A DNA stretch of 64,000 nt from Glandiceps talaboti (taxonomy: Eukaryota; Hemichordata; Enteropneusta; Spengelidae), in NCBI RefSeq assembly GCF_964340395.1, contig NC_135559.1, forward strand, positions 16,674,050 through 16,738,049, written 5' to 3'. A program made the translations under genes and the position numbers. This document shows positions 48,874 to 61,327 of the stretch, piece by piece. Under the pieces are notes generated by a model, which ran no database searches, was not told the DNA's origin, and saw only the letters and a list, made by a program, of their open reading frames with translations. The number at the start of each line of letters is the position of its first letter. Positions within the stretch are counted from its first letter, which is position 1.

Positions 48874-49472
48874 TATATTCATAACCATGATTTCCACTTG
48901 GTGTTGAGTGCATAGTTTTTCTCTCGTTGATCCAGCCAGTGTTAATCTCACCCAGGTCACTTGATTTATATTTGTTTGCTTGTTACCATTACCTACCACA
49001 GATACAAACAAGACCATAAATTGCAGTGTTTGTGTTTTGTATGTTAGGACTTGGTATGAATAGGACAACACCTACATCCCCAGCCCTTCTCTACCCTATG
49101 CTAAATTATACAACATTATAAGATAACCACATGTTTTCTTTGTCTAAAGTGAATGCTCTGAGAAGCATTATAATTAGTTTGTAACTGAAACAACCACCAT
49201 AGTTGCACAAGTATGGCTATAATTCATGTCATAAAACTGTACAATTTTGCTTTTATTCTGACATTTACGATCACATAAGAGGACTTGTTTTATAAGACCA
49301 CAAAAGATTTATCCATGTCAAGTATGTGTTTGGTATTTCAATGCAAATATATCACTAAAACGACCTGTTTTCACCAAGTAACTTGTACACCTGGGTGAGA
49401 TTAACACTGGCTGGATTAATGAGAGAAAACCTATACACTCAACCCCAAGTGGAAATCATGGTTATGAATATA
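48874..49472. repeat. Inverted repeat pair, 84-nt arms, B3
   Basis: Arms 48874-48957 and 49389-49472; caacccc variant as in B2. Confidence 0.9.
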
Positions 49473-49954
49473 ACATTGGTCTTAACTCTTAATTGTCTAG
49501 TCACGTTTCACACTATCGACTTAGAAACGAATAACTTAATTTAATGTTTGCTGACTATATGTTATATGCACATGTAGATGATTTGTTTGGATTTTAGTTA
49601 TAGTGATTACATTCAGATACATTTCCACATGGATAATTTATTTTCACATTTTATACCAGTAAAGAGACAACAACTGTAATGAAATATGACAATAACTTTA
49701 TTAATCATGCTATACTAAAGTCATAATTATAACTTTGAATTTGTAATAATCTTTTTAATGACAAGGTACTTTTCATACTTATATACAAGGCAGTAAATAT
49801 CGTTTACAGTTTAATATATACTTTGGGTCTCGAGTTTTACTGTAATATTAAATATATCTGTTTTCTAGACTTGTGATATGTTTTCAAATGACGTACATCA
49901 CTTTAGACCTTTAAAACAATACTCAGCCTTGAAAGGATTATTATTTGTTTACTC

Positions 49955-50610
49955 TTGCATTAGAGTCTTGTATTTTATTGAGACAAAAAATTTTACTTTT
50001 CAGAATATAAAATCTGATTATTATTCATTTCTTAATTAAATGAGACTCAGCCTCCCCGCTGCTCGATTCAGCATGCCCTTCATGTATTTACTTCACAAGT
50101 ATTTATTACAGTTATAGTTTACACACAAAATCATGATTGTTTGTTAGAGCATTGAGGTTTTTATACAGTGATTTACAACTTTTACAACGAAATGGCCTAG
50201 GGGACGCATACTTGCGTTACAACCCATAAAACATTATAGTGTACTGGGCTTGGCTGAATAGACATATGTACATCGACAGGTAAGAATTTGTAACACTATA
50301 AAAATACACAATTTTGACACGGGTTGATACCGTCTTTCGCAAATGTACAATAATTGAATTTGGAGACTAACTAAACCTCATCTACAATTGTCAGTACTGA
50401 ACTCATCGTAATGTACGTGTTACCCCTTTGCTGTTCTGTAGTACTGAAGTAGTGTGGTGGCCAAATATCTGCAGCTGGTGCATGGTTCCCTCAGGAAAGT
50501 GTGAAAAGCAAGAGTTCCAAGACTTCTAAAGGAGACGATCACAAACGCCCCACATGGGACTACGTCATAGACAAGGTAAAAAGGTGTTTGTTTCACATGG
50601 ACTAATGCAA
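49955..50610. mobile_element. B-only 656-bp block, B3
   Basis: Same length and ends as in B1. Confidence 0.45.
50475..50575 (+). pseudogene. Candidate orphan exon, B3
   Basis: Same sequence as the 16141 candidate. Confidence 0.25.
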
Positions 50611-50774
50611 TAACATTTCTACCATAAGAACATTACATTGTCACATAAATACCCAGGTGTTCAAAAAAGTACTGGATGGGTTTCATGAGGAAACGAAAAA
50701 AAAAGCAAAGCATAGTAACGAAACTCCAATATTCCAGCATCTCTTTCAATTTCCTGATTTAGATTACAGTCAGC

Positions 50775-50930
50775 AGGTTGAGTTAGGGTTCTATAGGCAT
50801 GCATATGTACAGTAAGGTTGAGTTCGGGTTCTACAGGCATGCATATCTAGAGTAAGGTTGAATTAGAGTTCTACAGGAATGCATTTCTACAGTAAGGTTG
50901 AATTAGGGTTCTACAGGCATGCATATCTAC
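50775..50930. repeat. 40-bp minisatellite, 3.9 copies, B3
   Basis: Same copy number and internal variants as at 16441. Confidence 0.95.
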
Positions 50931-51194
50931 TTTGCAAATTGTAATGTGTAACTGTCGTCAAGTTGGACAAACCATGGAAAGTACATTTGAAATGAATTAA
51001 GGCGATTAATTTTAATTTTCGGAACATGGGTGTTTATCCAAGATGGCTACCATTAGTTGTGTGCTATGTGTATTGAAGTCTGATACATTAGCTATAAGAT
51101 ATATTATTACTATATAAGCCTTAAGAATGTTCTATGCAAGCCCAGCTTTATCCTATCGAGCACTATAGCAGAGTTTATTCTCCTGGCGCCCTAA

Positions 51195-52837
51195 GGGACC
51201 GGTCAGTTTCTTTAGTCGGGGGGGGGGGCGGTGCGGTGGATTCTTAAATTGTCAAAAAGTCACTGACCCCCTATCTGTAAAACCAAAAACAGACTGACCC
51301 CCCATCACTTAATTCTAAAACATGATGACCCCCCCCCCCATATATATAATATTCACATGACAGGTATTTTTTGATCGTGACTCAGTGTTGACTGCTTGAC
51401 TGTCTTGCATCTACCTAATAAGATCCCGGGTTAACACTATCATTATTATAATTATTGACTACATAGGGTTAATATATACCAAAAGGAGTTTAATAGCATC
51501 TTGACAGTGAAAGGTATGGAAAGGCTTGAGCAGGGAATATGTACATCTCTTATGGGGGTCCTAGGGGTCTCCCCTTAGAAGCCCTGGAGGTATTTTACAC
51601 TGAAAAGTCAATTTTGAGACGATTCAGACCCTTTCAGACTATAATTTCCAAGCTTTACAAGACAGCACCAACATGTAAAAAGCAACTACACAAGGTTGAA
51701 ATACTTGAAATATACTTTGATAACATCTTGACAGTAAGAGGGGAAGAGCTCTAGACTGGGATATGTCCACCTCATGTGGGGGGGGGGGTGTCCCAAGAGG
51801 CTCTCCCTCTAGAAGCCCTGGAGGATTTTTATTCTTAATGCCAATTTTTAGGCTATTCAGACCCTTTCAAGCAATAACGCAATCCATGCTGTACAAGAGA
51901 GCACCATCAAGTATCAGAAACTATTCTTTATAACTTACATAGGGTTGAAATATGTTCTTAAAAAGTTAAATGGCATCATTATATACATGTAGTAATTAAA
52001 GGTCAGCACAACTAACTGTTGGTTGAATGCATGAGTGACCTCTGGGGGTGAGGGAGCCATTGGGGGTTTTCCCCCTGGCAGATCTGCAGTTTTTTGCTTC
52101 TATTAAGGCAGTTTGAGGTAATATTTCCTAGCTTCGAATAACTAACGCAAATGTAAGTTTTTAAATTAGTTTCCCATGTCACATAAAAATGGCCCCATAA
52201 CATTGGTATAGTGGCATTAATATTGTATGTATAGTAAAGTCACCGGTATGTTAGAGAACTTTAGGTGGTCAAACGTAGTGTATAATAGAAACTGGAATCT
52301 GATGAGGTGTGGTGATTTGTAGTGTCAATAACATGTAGTGTCCAACATAGAAAATGTATTAATCTCTTCTGACAAGTTCATAGTGACGAGTAGGGAAAAT
52401 TTTAGATTAACTTCTTTTATGAACTATCTAAGAAGATTGCCATTACGCAACCTTCAAGTTCACTTTTGCCCCAAAGTGCAAGATAAGTGAAGCACTGATT
52501 GTGAAACAGCCAAGCATTTACATGACAAGTTCGGTAACTAGTGTGGTATCTAGGTAATACATGTACATGTATATGTATATTTATAGTTATACTTGAGCTG
52601 ATAAGTAAAAATAAAGAATTCATGTAAGAAACAGGAAGAAGAACAAATATTTACATGTACCACATTTCAGACAAGGATATATGCCATTGTAGAAAAAGGA
52701 TTTTTTTCTTCCATCACAATCCAAAACACAATGACAATTTTGAAAACAGCATGATACCCCCTACAGCCAATTTCAAAAACAGGGTGACCCCCTCCCAATC
52801 CACCCCCCCCCCCAGGCCGGAGAAACTGACCGGTCCC
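51195..52837. mobile_element. MITE-2 at the B3/A4 junction, 1643 bp
   Basis: TAA at 51192-51194 and 52838-52840. G-tract of 11 (51218-51228) and C-tract of 11. Confidence 0.85.
51460..52203. repeat. Diverged 230-250-bp tandem repeats inside MITE-2, unit 3/4
   Basis: Same structure, aataac type like the preceding copy. Confidence 0.8.
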
Positions 52838-52997
52838 TAATTCCCGAATCAAGAAAAAATACCCTGATTGCACTTACTTATAAATCAATAAATTAATCTA
52901 GCAACGTAAAATACATTAACATCGAGGACATAGAAAAGAGGAATCGCCCAATATAACGACAAGCAGGTAATCAGATCGATCTTAAGCCAATATTTTC

Positions 52998-54136
52998 ACA
53001 TTTGTGTCAGGCCAGATACTAGGAGGGGATAACGACCTAACTCCATCAGGCAAGCTTTGGATGCGTTACAGTTTACATTTAGTAGAGATTTGCAGACCTT
53101 TACGTGTAATTTTTCCATTGGGGTTTCGTTAGGTTTTGAGACTGGTTTATGTTTTCATGTGCCCACCATCTCACTACAGTATCGCAGAATGGGTTTCACC
53201 ACCACATCAATCACTTTAAGATTTAGTTAGATAGGGATAGTTGTTTCTAAAAAGAGGTCTTGTTTTAGTTTAAACAGTGCCTTCGGTGCTCTATATCTTA
53301 GGTCATCTTGTGCCCTGTGTAGTTTTCCTGCAGTACTCAATGTTATGCCAAGGTAAGTGTAGGCGGGGACACATTCTAGTACTTAGTTGTTTATATAGAA
53401 TTTAAATTTTTCTGGGCAGTTTCCTTCCTTATTGAAAATTACAATCTTCGATTAAGCAATATTTGTAGCTAAGTGCCATTTTCACAGATTTCGACTGAGT
53501 TGAGGGCATTTTGTAAACTAGTATTAGATCCGATTTCCATAAAAACATTAAATAATCAACATATAGTAAGTAAGACAGCCTGCTCGTTAAAAGAGTTGGT
53601 GGGTCATAGTGTAACAAGTGAATTTGTCTTTTTATATAATTTACATAGATATTAAATATTAGGAGCTGAGGCAATCCCCTTGTCTAATATCTTTCGGAAT
53701 TGAAAATTGGCTGATCACACTATTTTTGTCTTAACACATCCAATTGCGTTTGAAAATTTACCTTTGATTACTTTATAAAAACGTCATGTGATGCCATTTT
53801 GTTGGCTTGTTTTGAAACCACCTTCATGCCAAATTGAGCCAAAGGATTTATTCAGATCGATAAAGCATGATGAATCTATTGATCCTTATCTTGGTATTTT
53901 GTGAATAACTAGTTAATAACAAATGTGTGATCACTGGTACTGAATTTAGGTAGAAAGCAAACCAGTTATTTTATTATAATATTATTTTTTGTCATTGAAT
54001 TCACCAACCATCTGTTTCAGGACCAAAGTAAGTAGTTTACTCGAAAAATGTTAGTGGACGAATCGTTAATGAAAGTATGATGCCACGATAGTTACTGGGA
54101 TCTGTCTTGTCTCGCTTTTCGAAGATCGGTTTAATT
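52998..54136 (-). pseudogene. Old LINE, RT and C-terminal part, A4
   Basis: Amplification copy of 1450-2588, no distinguishing lesion seen. Confidence 0.75.
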
Positions 54137-54431
54137 GATATGATGATATGATGATATGATATATATTTTATTACCCGATCAACAATAAGTACAATACAAA
54201 CGTAAATACAGGAAAAGCAAACTAGATCGGATAACAGGAGTCAGAAAATAGCTATGCTAATCGTGTCTGACCCCTGGCCAAAGTAAATAATGGTACAAGT
54301 TTAGAGGGCAAATAAATATACAAAAAGTAGCTCTACCCTTAACCCCCTCCCCTCACCACACCCACCCTATATACTAGTATACGAGTGCCATAATGAAAAG
54401 AAGTCATATATTACATTAGAACTGTACAATG

Positions 54432-55160
54432 TTATATTACATACTCTTTTAGTAAATCTTTACATAGTGATGACTTGAATCGCTGCCTTCGTGGTTCATT
54501 TCTTGTGCTGTGTTGTATTGAATTCCATGTAACTGCACCTGTGTATGTCATTGACTGTTTACCATAGAATGTTTTCACAGTAGGTACGCATAAATTATTT
54601 TGTTCTTTTTGTCGTGTATTGTACTCATAGTTTAACACATTGCAGTATTCATCAACAGAGTGTGGTAAGTTATTGTGCAGCAAATCATAAACAAAGGTAC
54701 TGTGCAGTTTATGTACATCAAGAATTTCTAGAGTGTTGAAAAGTGGTGAAGAATGTGTCATGGACTGGCTATGTGTGATTGCTCGCACAGCCATTTTTTG
54801 AGCGAGTAAAATACAATTCAAATAGGAGGAAAAAGTGCTTCCCCAGACTTCTATACAGTACGTTATATGTGGTTGGACGAAAGTTTTATATAGTAAAATA
54901 AGTATATTTTTGGGTACAAAGTCCCTAAGTTTATAAATGATTCCTATTTTTTTCCTAATAGTCTTATTGACAGCGTCAATGTGCATATTCCATAAAAGAT
55001 GGTTATCAAAGACGATGCCAACAAAAGATGCAGAATCAACTTGCTCGATAACGTTACCATTAATGCACATGGTTCCACTAATATTCATTTCTTTTCTACG
55101 GCCTCTAATAAACATGAATTTTGTCTTTTTCTCATTAATACTTAGTTTATTTGCAGTACA
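54432..55160 (-). pseudogene. Young LINE ORF2 C-terminal (thumb) part, unit 4
   Basis: Continuation of the ORF2 frame downstream of the TGA. It holds the region after the active site: FVGIVFDNHLLWNMHID, the IGIIYKLRDF segment, YKTFVQPHITYC and EVWGS, which are typical of the RT thumb and post-RT region of Jockey/CR1-like LINEs. A private in-frame 12-bp deletion near 54702 removes four residues relative to units 1-3; it sits between two ctg triplets, as expected for slippage. There is no RNase H domain, consistent with the CR1/L2 group. Confidence 0.85.
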
Positions 55161-57377
55161 TCAATCTATCACTTTTTCAAACTCGGTGTTCACTGATGAA
55201 AGGTCAATATTGTTGAGGTATTGAGGGAATGTGTGAAAAAGGTTGGAATCATCTGCAAACAGTCTGAAGTCAAAGAATGAGGAAGAGAGTGGAAGATCAT
55301 TAATGTAAAGTAAGAATAGTGTAGGACCCAAAACTGATCCCTGTGGAACTCCACATGAAATAGGCAAGCATATCGAGTTGACATCGTCAGAGCTAACATA
55401 CTGTTGGCGATTACAAAAGTAGTCCTGGAACCACATCAGGGGTATACCTCTGATGCCATAATGCTCGAGTTTAGACAATAATATACGATGGTTGATAGTG
55501 TCAAAAGCTTTAGAGAAATCAATGAAAATGCCAAGAGTAATTCTACCTTCGTCTAATTGCTTTAGGAGATAATTTACTATGTTAACGACAGACAATTTTG
55601 TACTATACTTTTGACGAAAGCCATATTGATGATCATATAAAATTTTGTTGCGATTTAGAAATGATCTAAGGCGAATATCAACTAATTTTTTTAATATTTT
55701 ATTCAAAAGGGGAAGAATAGAAATTGGCCTATAATTGTCCGGGCTTTGTTCTGGCCCTTTTTTATATATTGGTTTCACTTTTGCGATTTTTAGGGAATTT
55801 GGAACCTCCCCAGAAGAAAAAGAAAGATTAAAAATATATTCCAGAGGTTTGGATATAGTGTCGGATGCATCCGATAAAAGTTTAGCCGGGATATTATCGT
55901 AACCGCATGATTTACTGATATCCAGCGTTCGCAAAAGTTCCCGAACTTCATACTGGGTCGTGGGGTAAAGATAAAAAGAATTTTGGATTGGTTCTGTTAA
56001 ATAATCTCTAAAATTGTCGCGTGACATATTACTAGCAAGTCGTGGGCCTATATTCACAAAGAAATCATTGAAACCTGATACAATATCCTGTGGAGAGGTG
56101 TATTCACATTGGTTTCCGTCTGAAGCACTTATGAGTTTGTCAGGTAGATTATCCTTGGCATTACCATTCCTCTTACCGAGAACATCATTAATTACATTCC
56201 AAGTTTTCTTCATGTTACCTTTGTTCTTAACAAATAAATTACCATAGTACATCTTTTTTGCATCCCTGAGGATAGAAGTTAAAACATTTCTATAGTTCTT
56301 ATATTTACTGACAATACAAGGTTTGAAATTTGATTTGATAACATTAACGTACAATTTATGTTTTCTATTAATTGATTTCTTGATAGCTCGTGTGATCCAA
56401 GGTTTATTAGTCCTTGGCCTTTTAGTATTTCTTGAAATATTTGGCGCGTGCTTATCACAGGCTGCAATGAAAATTGAACTAAATTTGTCGTATGCAGAGT
56501 TTACATCTGAACAATTATATACATCGTCCCAGTTTATTCCGGTGAGATGTCTACGAAATAATTCTACATCGTACTTACTGTAACATCTGTCGGATATATG
56601 TTTACAATTACTAGTTGTATCTTTGGAAAGTAAGTTCTCAAATATAGCAAATACCGGAAAGTGATCTGAAACATATGTCATAATAGTACCACTTTGGATT
56701 GTGTTGGAACATATATTTGTATAAACATGATCTATTAACGTGCTAGATGTGCTGGTCACTCTGGTTGGCGAGGTTATGAGTTGGTGTAAACATAAGCAAT
56801 TCATGCTGCCTAGAAACATTTCTGAATTCATATTTGGGTTATTTAAGTCAATATTAAAATCACCCATTATAATACACTGTGATTTGTCTAGTTTGAAAGT
56901 GTTTAACACTTCAATTAAATTGGTTTGAAACTCTGTTAAGTTTGTGTTTGGGCGCCTATAGATTATACCTATGACGACTTTCTGGTTCTCAATACATGTC
57001 TCCAACCAAAGTGTCTCAGCATGAACAACCTCAGCTTGTAAAACTTTATACTTTATAGACGAAGAGATATATGCTCCAACACCTCCACCCCTGGTTCCCA
57101 CACGACAATTGGCTTCAAATGAATACCCTTTCAATGAAAATAAATTTATATTTGAGATATTCCATACTTCTGAAATGCCAATAATACTAAAGTTCGTTTG
57201 TATGACGTCTTCATAGAAAAGTCTTAGACTATCAAAGTTTTTGTTCAAAGACCTTACATTAATATGAGATACTGAAAATGAAATATTGCCTTCACTATTA
57301 AAGTTAACATTAAAGTGTTGTGGTGTCAAGGCTGAATTTCTTACATCAAATAAATATTCACATGTGTCATCGACCAT
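55161..57377 (-). pseudogene. Young LINE ORF2, unit 4: continuous EN + RT frame (738 codons), ended by shared nonsense codon
   Basis: Longest open frame in the window. EN domain at residues about 34-245: HINVRSLNKNFDSL from 38, ISE with Glu70, GDFN at 172-175, catalytic SDH at 237-239. A basic linker (about 310-400) follows. RT domain about 430-738: YDNIPAKLL (493-501), NYRPIS (548-553), FIDFSKAFD (618-626), GVPQGSVLGP (676-685) and the catalytic FADD at 707-710. The frame stops at a TGA (55161-55163) about 28 residues after FADD, too early for RT. The same frame continues past it (54432-55160), so the stop is a nonsense mutation, present in all four units. EN and RT catalytic motifs look intact. 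The start follows ORF1 by 47 bp. Confidence 0.9.
56843..56846. other. MITE-1 empty target site (single TTAA), unit 4
   Basis: The sequence reads gggttat-TTAA-gtcaata, exactly the flanks of MITE-1 in units 1-3 with one TTAA. The reading frame of ORF2 (GDFNIDLNNPN) is continuous across it. Confidence 0.95.
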
Positions 57378-57424
57378 TTAGAAATCGACATGAGATAATG
57401 TTACAAGAATACATACTGGTAAAG

Positions 57425-57969
57425 TTAATGAATCTTTCTAAGGTCACTTTCATTATTTATAATGATAGATCTAGCATCTTTGTTTTTCCTTACGTATATG
57501 GTACCGTTATATGTCCAAAGGTAGCTGAACTTTGCTGACTTTCTTGCATCGTTAGCTTTACGAAGAAGCTGACGTTGCGTTTGACATAGATTTTCATTGA
57601 TGAAGATATTGCCGTCCTGTTGGTAACCGAAATTTCTTGTAGAAACGCCGTGCAGTTTTCGTCTGTTCTCATATACAGCATTTCTTGCCTTGCGTGTAGT
57701 GAATCTGACGATTATTGGTCGCGATCGGAAATTTCTTTGTTACGGGTGTTGGTTTCCAGCTGGTTGAACGGGGTTCTGTTTTGTACCAATTCTATGTGAA
57801 ATATCCACATCATTGGCAGTTATGTCGGGATGAATCTTCTGAAGGATGTCAAGAGTAATGGCATCAGTGTTTTCACTACCATCAGATTCCGGTACGCCGG
57901 CTATTTCTAGGTTGATTCTTCGATTGTATTGGTCAAGTGAGTGCAATTCTGTTTCGAGAATTGCAACTA
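57425..57969 (-). pseudogene. Young LINE ORF1 remnant, unit 4
   Basis: Same frame; TAA at 57740-57742. Because the most complete ORF2 copy also carries this nonsense codon, the lesion predates amplification. Confidence 0.85.
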
Positions 57970-58887
57970 TAATTATACCCATATTCAAGCAGCTAGGGAA
58001 ATGACCACTTATAATAATTAGATTAATAGGTTTATGAGTGTGTTTAATAAGTCTGTTCCTGCTGACTGTAATAATTTCATTGGTTATATTATCTATTTCA
58101 CGTATTCTATTTTTGTGCTTGAGTATACTTATTGATGAACTGCTCGGGCTTTATAGTTTGTTTCACTTTTAAAGTCTCACTTTTTTAACAGCCCTGTATT
58201 AAAGTTTTTGTTTTGTTTGTAACCGCTAATTCTCAATTGATGATTAAATGGGTCTGTTCTAATTGAGTTATTTTTTGTGTGTACCATGTTAGCTTTCTGG
58301 GTTCCTTCTTGGTCATTCTAAAAACCCGAGTTTTTTAACCTTTGCCAGCTGCCTCGTGATTAAAGTTATCACAATCTTCTCTCTCAAAGTTCTTAGCAAG
58401 TACTAAAACGTCATGGTCAGTACTACTACTTTTTGCCTGGTGGCATGTGAATTTACCCACAGCGTCATCAGGGCAGCGACGATTGAGAATTACAATTTCT
58501 AAAGAAATACACAGATCCAGAAATAATTCACCATATTGTTGTTGTTTTTTGTAATCGCTTGTGACTGACTCTGATTCAAATGTATGGTGGATGCCGATGA
58601 GTGATACTCCAGGTTTGGATGCATCACGGTATCGTTTTCCATTTAATATGGGCATTGCAATCACTAGGATGATTTGGCCTAACTTAAAATATTTTGTGGC
58701 ATCTTTTTTCTAATAGCTAATTCAGGTTAGTGTCTTTCCTTTTGAAGATGCTTTAGGCTTGTGGCCTCATATCCGCAGTGCAAACACAAATATTTTTGTC
58801 TAAATCAAACATGCTTTTATCAAGGCGAGTCCAGATAAAGTCTTTACAGCAGCTTTTCGTTTGTCTTATTCCATATTAACACTTTTG

Positions 58888-58888
<1 letters not shown>
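57970..58888 (-). pseudogene. Old LINE, endonuclease end and RT start, A4
   Basis: Same type as A1 (ILNRRCPDD). Confidence 0.75.

Positions 58889-58950
<62 letters not shown>
58889..58950. repeat. (CA)31 microsatellite, A4
   Basis: Intermediate length between A1 and A2. Confidence 0.98.
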
Positions 58951-58957
<7 letters not shown>

Positions 58958-60495
58958 ACAATGACACAATAACACAATTCACAGCTGATAATACACCCAA
59001 TAGAAGCTGGTTTACAAGCGTTTGATTGACATCAAAATGCATGCATAAAAAGGAAATATTGTATTCACAATGTTTATATTCATAACCATAATTTCCGCTT
59101 GGTATTGAGTGCATAGTTTTTCTCTCGTTGATCCAGCCAGTGTTAATCTCACCCAGGTCACTTGATTTATATTTTGTTTGCTTGTTACCATTACCTACCA
59201 CAGATACAAACAAGACCATAAATTTCACAGTGTTTGTGTTTTGTATGTAAGGACTTGGTATGAATAGGGCAACACCCACAACCCAAGCCCTTCCCTACCC
59301 TATGCTAAAACATACAACATTATAAGATAACCACACGTTTTCGTCGTCGAAAATGACTGCTCTGAGAAATATTATAACTAGTTTGTAACTGAAACAACCA
59401 CCATAGTTGCACAAGTATGGCTATAATTCATGTCATAAAACTGTACAAGTTTGCTTTTATTCTGACATTTACGATCACATAAGAGGACTTGTGTTATAAG
59501 ACTACAAAAGATGCAAATATATCACTAAAACGACCTGTTTTCACCAAATAACTTGTACATGTACTGTCTATTTTGGTCTTAACTCCTAATTGTCTAGTCA
59601 CATTTCACACTATCGACTTAGAACTTGATTTAATGTTTGCTGACTATATGTTATATGCACATGTAGATGATTTGTTTGTATTTTAGTTATAGTGATTACA
59701 TTCAGATACATTTCCACATGGAAAATTTATTTTCACATTTTATACCAGTAAAGAGACAACAATTGTAATGAAATATGACAATAGCTTTATTAAACATGCA
59801 AGACTAAAGTCATAATTACAACTTTGAATTTGTAATAATTTTTTAATGACAATGTACTTTTCATACTTATATACAAGGCAATCAATATCATTTAAAGTTA
59901 TATACTTTGAGTCTTGAGTTTTAATGAAAATTTAATATTAGACTTGTGATGACGTACGTTAATTTAGACCTTTAAAACAATAAACAGCCTTGAAAGGATT
60001 ATTATCTTTATACTCTTTATAATGCAATAACATTTCTATCATAAGAACAACACATTTTCACATAAGTATCCAGGTGTTCAAAAAAGTATGCGTTTCATGA
60101 GGAAACGTAAAGAAAAAGCAAAGCATAGTAACGAAACTCCAATATTCCAGCATCAATTTCAATTTCCTGATCTAGATTTATGTGATATCTACAGTCAGAT
60201 TGCGTTATAGGATTCTACAGGAATGCACATCTACTTTGCAAATTGTAATATGTAATTGTCGTGAAGTTGGACAAACCATGGAAAGTATATTTGAAGTGAA
60301 TGAAGGCGGTTAGTTTTAATTTTCAAAACATGGGTGTGTATTCATGATGGCTACCATTGGTTGTGTGCTATGTGCATTGAAGTCCGATACATTAGCTATA
60401 AGATACAGTATGACTATATATGCCTTAAGAGCGTTCTATGCAAGCCCAGCTCTATCCTATCGAGCACTGTAGCAGAGTTTATTCTCCTGGCGCCC
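58951..60495. other. Non-coding right part of A4
   Basis: Copy of 9860-11403; carries the B-like patch at about 59425-59442. No gene seen. Confidence 0.8.
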
Positions 60496-60665
60496 TCATT
60501 CCCAAATCATGAAGAACTACCCTGATTGCACTTACTTACTTATAAATCAATATATTAATCTAGCAACGTAATAATGCATTAACATCGAGTACATAGAAAA
60601 GAGGAGTCGCCCAATATAAAGACAAGCAGGTAACCTGTACATGTTGCAGATATCATAACTTTAAA

Positions 60666-60812
60666 TAAGGGACGGGAAAGTCTCGGGAGGGGAGGAGGGG
60701 TGTGGTGGTTGTCGAAATTTCCATCGGACCGACATCTCTGATCCCATCTCTGTAAAACACAAAACACACTGACTCCCGATCACTTATGTATTTACATGTT
60801 TACTTACAGGAC
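60666..60812. mobile_element. Diverged MITE-2-family left end inside B4
   Basis: Copy of the fragment described at 11574. Confidence 0.55.
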
Positions 60813-61279
60813 ATGTCCTGCTTGATAAGATGGTGTTATTGTATCTTCAAGTTTCTATATGTAAAATGTGTGCGTTTATTTTAAGTTTTGTCATTGCTGA
60901 TTTGCATTGTTGGGTTTTATTGTGTTCCAAGTAGTTTTCAAAGTAAATATCCGTTTTGATTAGTGTATATTTAGTGTATTTTTTATTTTATGTTATTTTT
61001 TTATTTTATGTTGCTAGACCTTGTTATCCTTCATAGTTTCCGTTACATATTTTGGAGGAACATCTTCCAACTGTTCTTTAAACCTAACAATTAGTTTTCA
61101 CTGGTGCAGTGGTTTGGGTCAGCTGTTCAGACCTGATCTACAAAGGTTTTAATGTCTTAATATTTGTTTCATGCCTGTGGCCCATGATTGTATTCCAGTT
61201 CATTCAAAATTAATGCTCAGACGGTAAGCTTCTTTAGTTAGAGTACTTTCAGCTTTCATCGAGATCTGGCCATACACAG

Positions 61280-61327
61280 ATGTTAAAATATTGGCTTAAG
61301 ATTGATCTTAAGCCAATATTTTAACAT
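61280..61327. repeat. 48-nt near-perfect palindrome, B4
   Basis: Identical to the B1 palindrome. Confidence 0.95.

Larger units (their letters stand above)
48768..51191. other. Non-coding right part of B3
   Basis: Copy of 14434-16857. Confidence 0.8.
45737..51194. repeat. Half-unit B3
   Basis: Third B copy; agrees with B2 at the sites that separate B2 from B1 and B4. Confidence 0.9.
35674..52837. repeat. Higher-order repeat unit 3, 17164 bp
   Basis: Third full period: A3 35674-45736, B3 45737-51194, MITE-2 51195-52837. It has the shortest A-type (CA)n (18 copies) and the longest B-type (CA)n (26 copies). Its G-tract at the MITE-2 left end is 11 bases against 15 and 16 in the earlier junctions, so it is not a copy-paste duplicate of its neighbours. 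Confidence 0.95.
54137..57969 (-). mobile_element. Young LINE, unit 4, uninterrupted
   Basis: 3833 bp with TAATT at 54132-54136 and 57970-57974 and the octamer tail at 54137-54160. The length equals that of the other copies minus MITE-1 and one TTAA, minus a private 12-bp deletion, plus one G at 55771-55772. This is the best-preserved copy and serves as reference for the family. Confidence 0.92.
52838..60498. repeat. Half-unit A4 (MITE-1-free)
   Basis: Fourth A copy; young LINE at 54137-57969 without MITE-1. A short stretch at about 59425-59442 carries bases typical of B instead of A. Confidence 0.9.
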
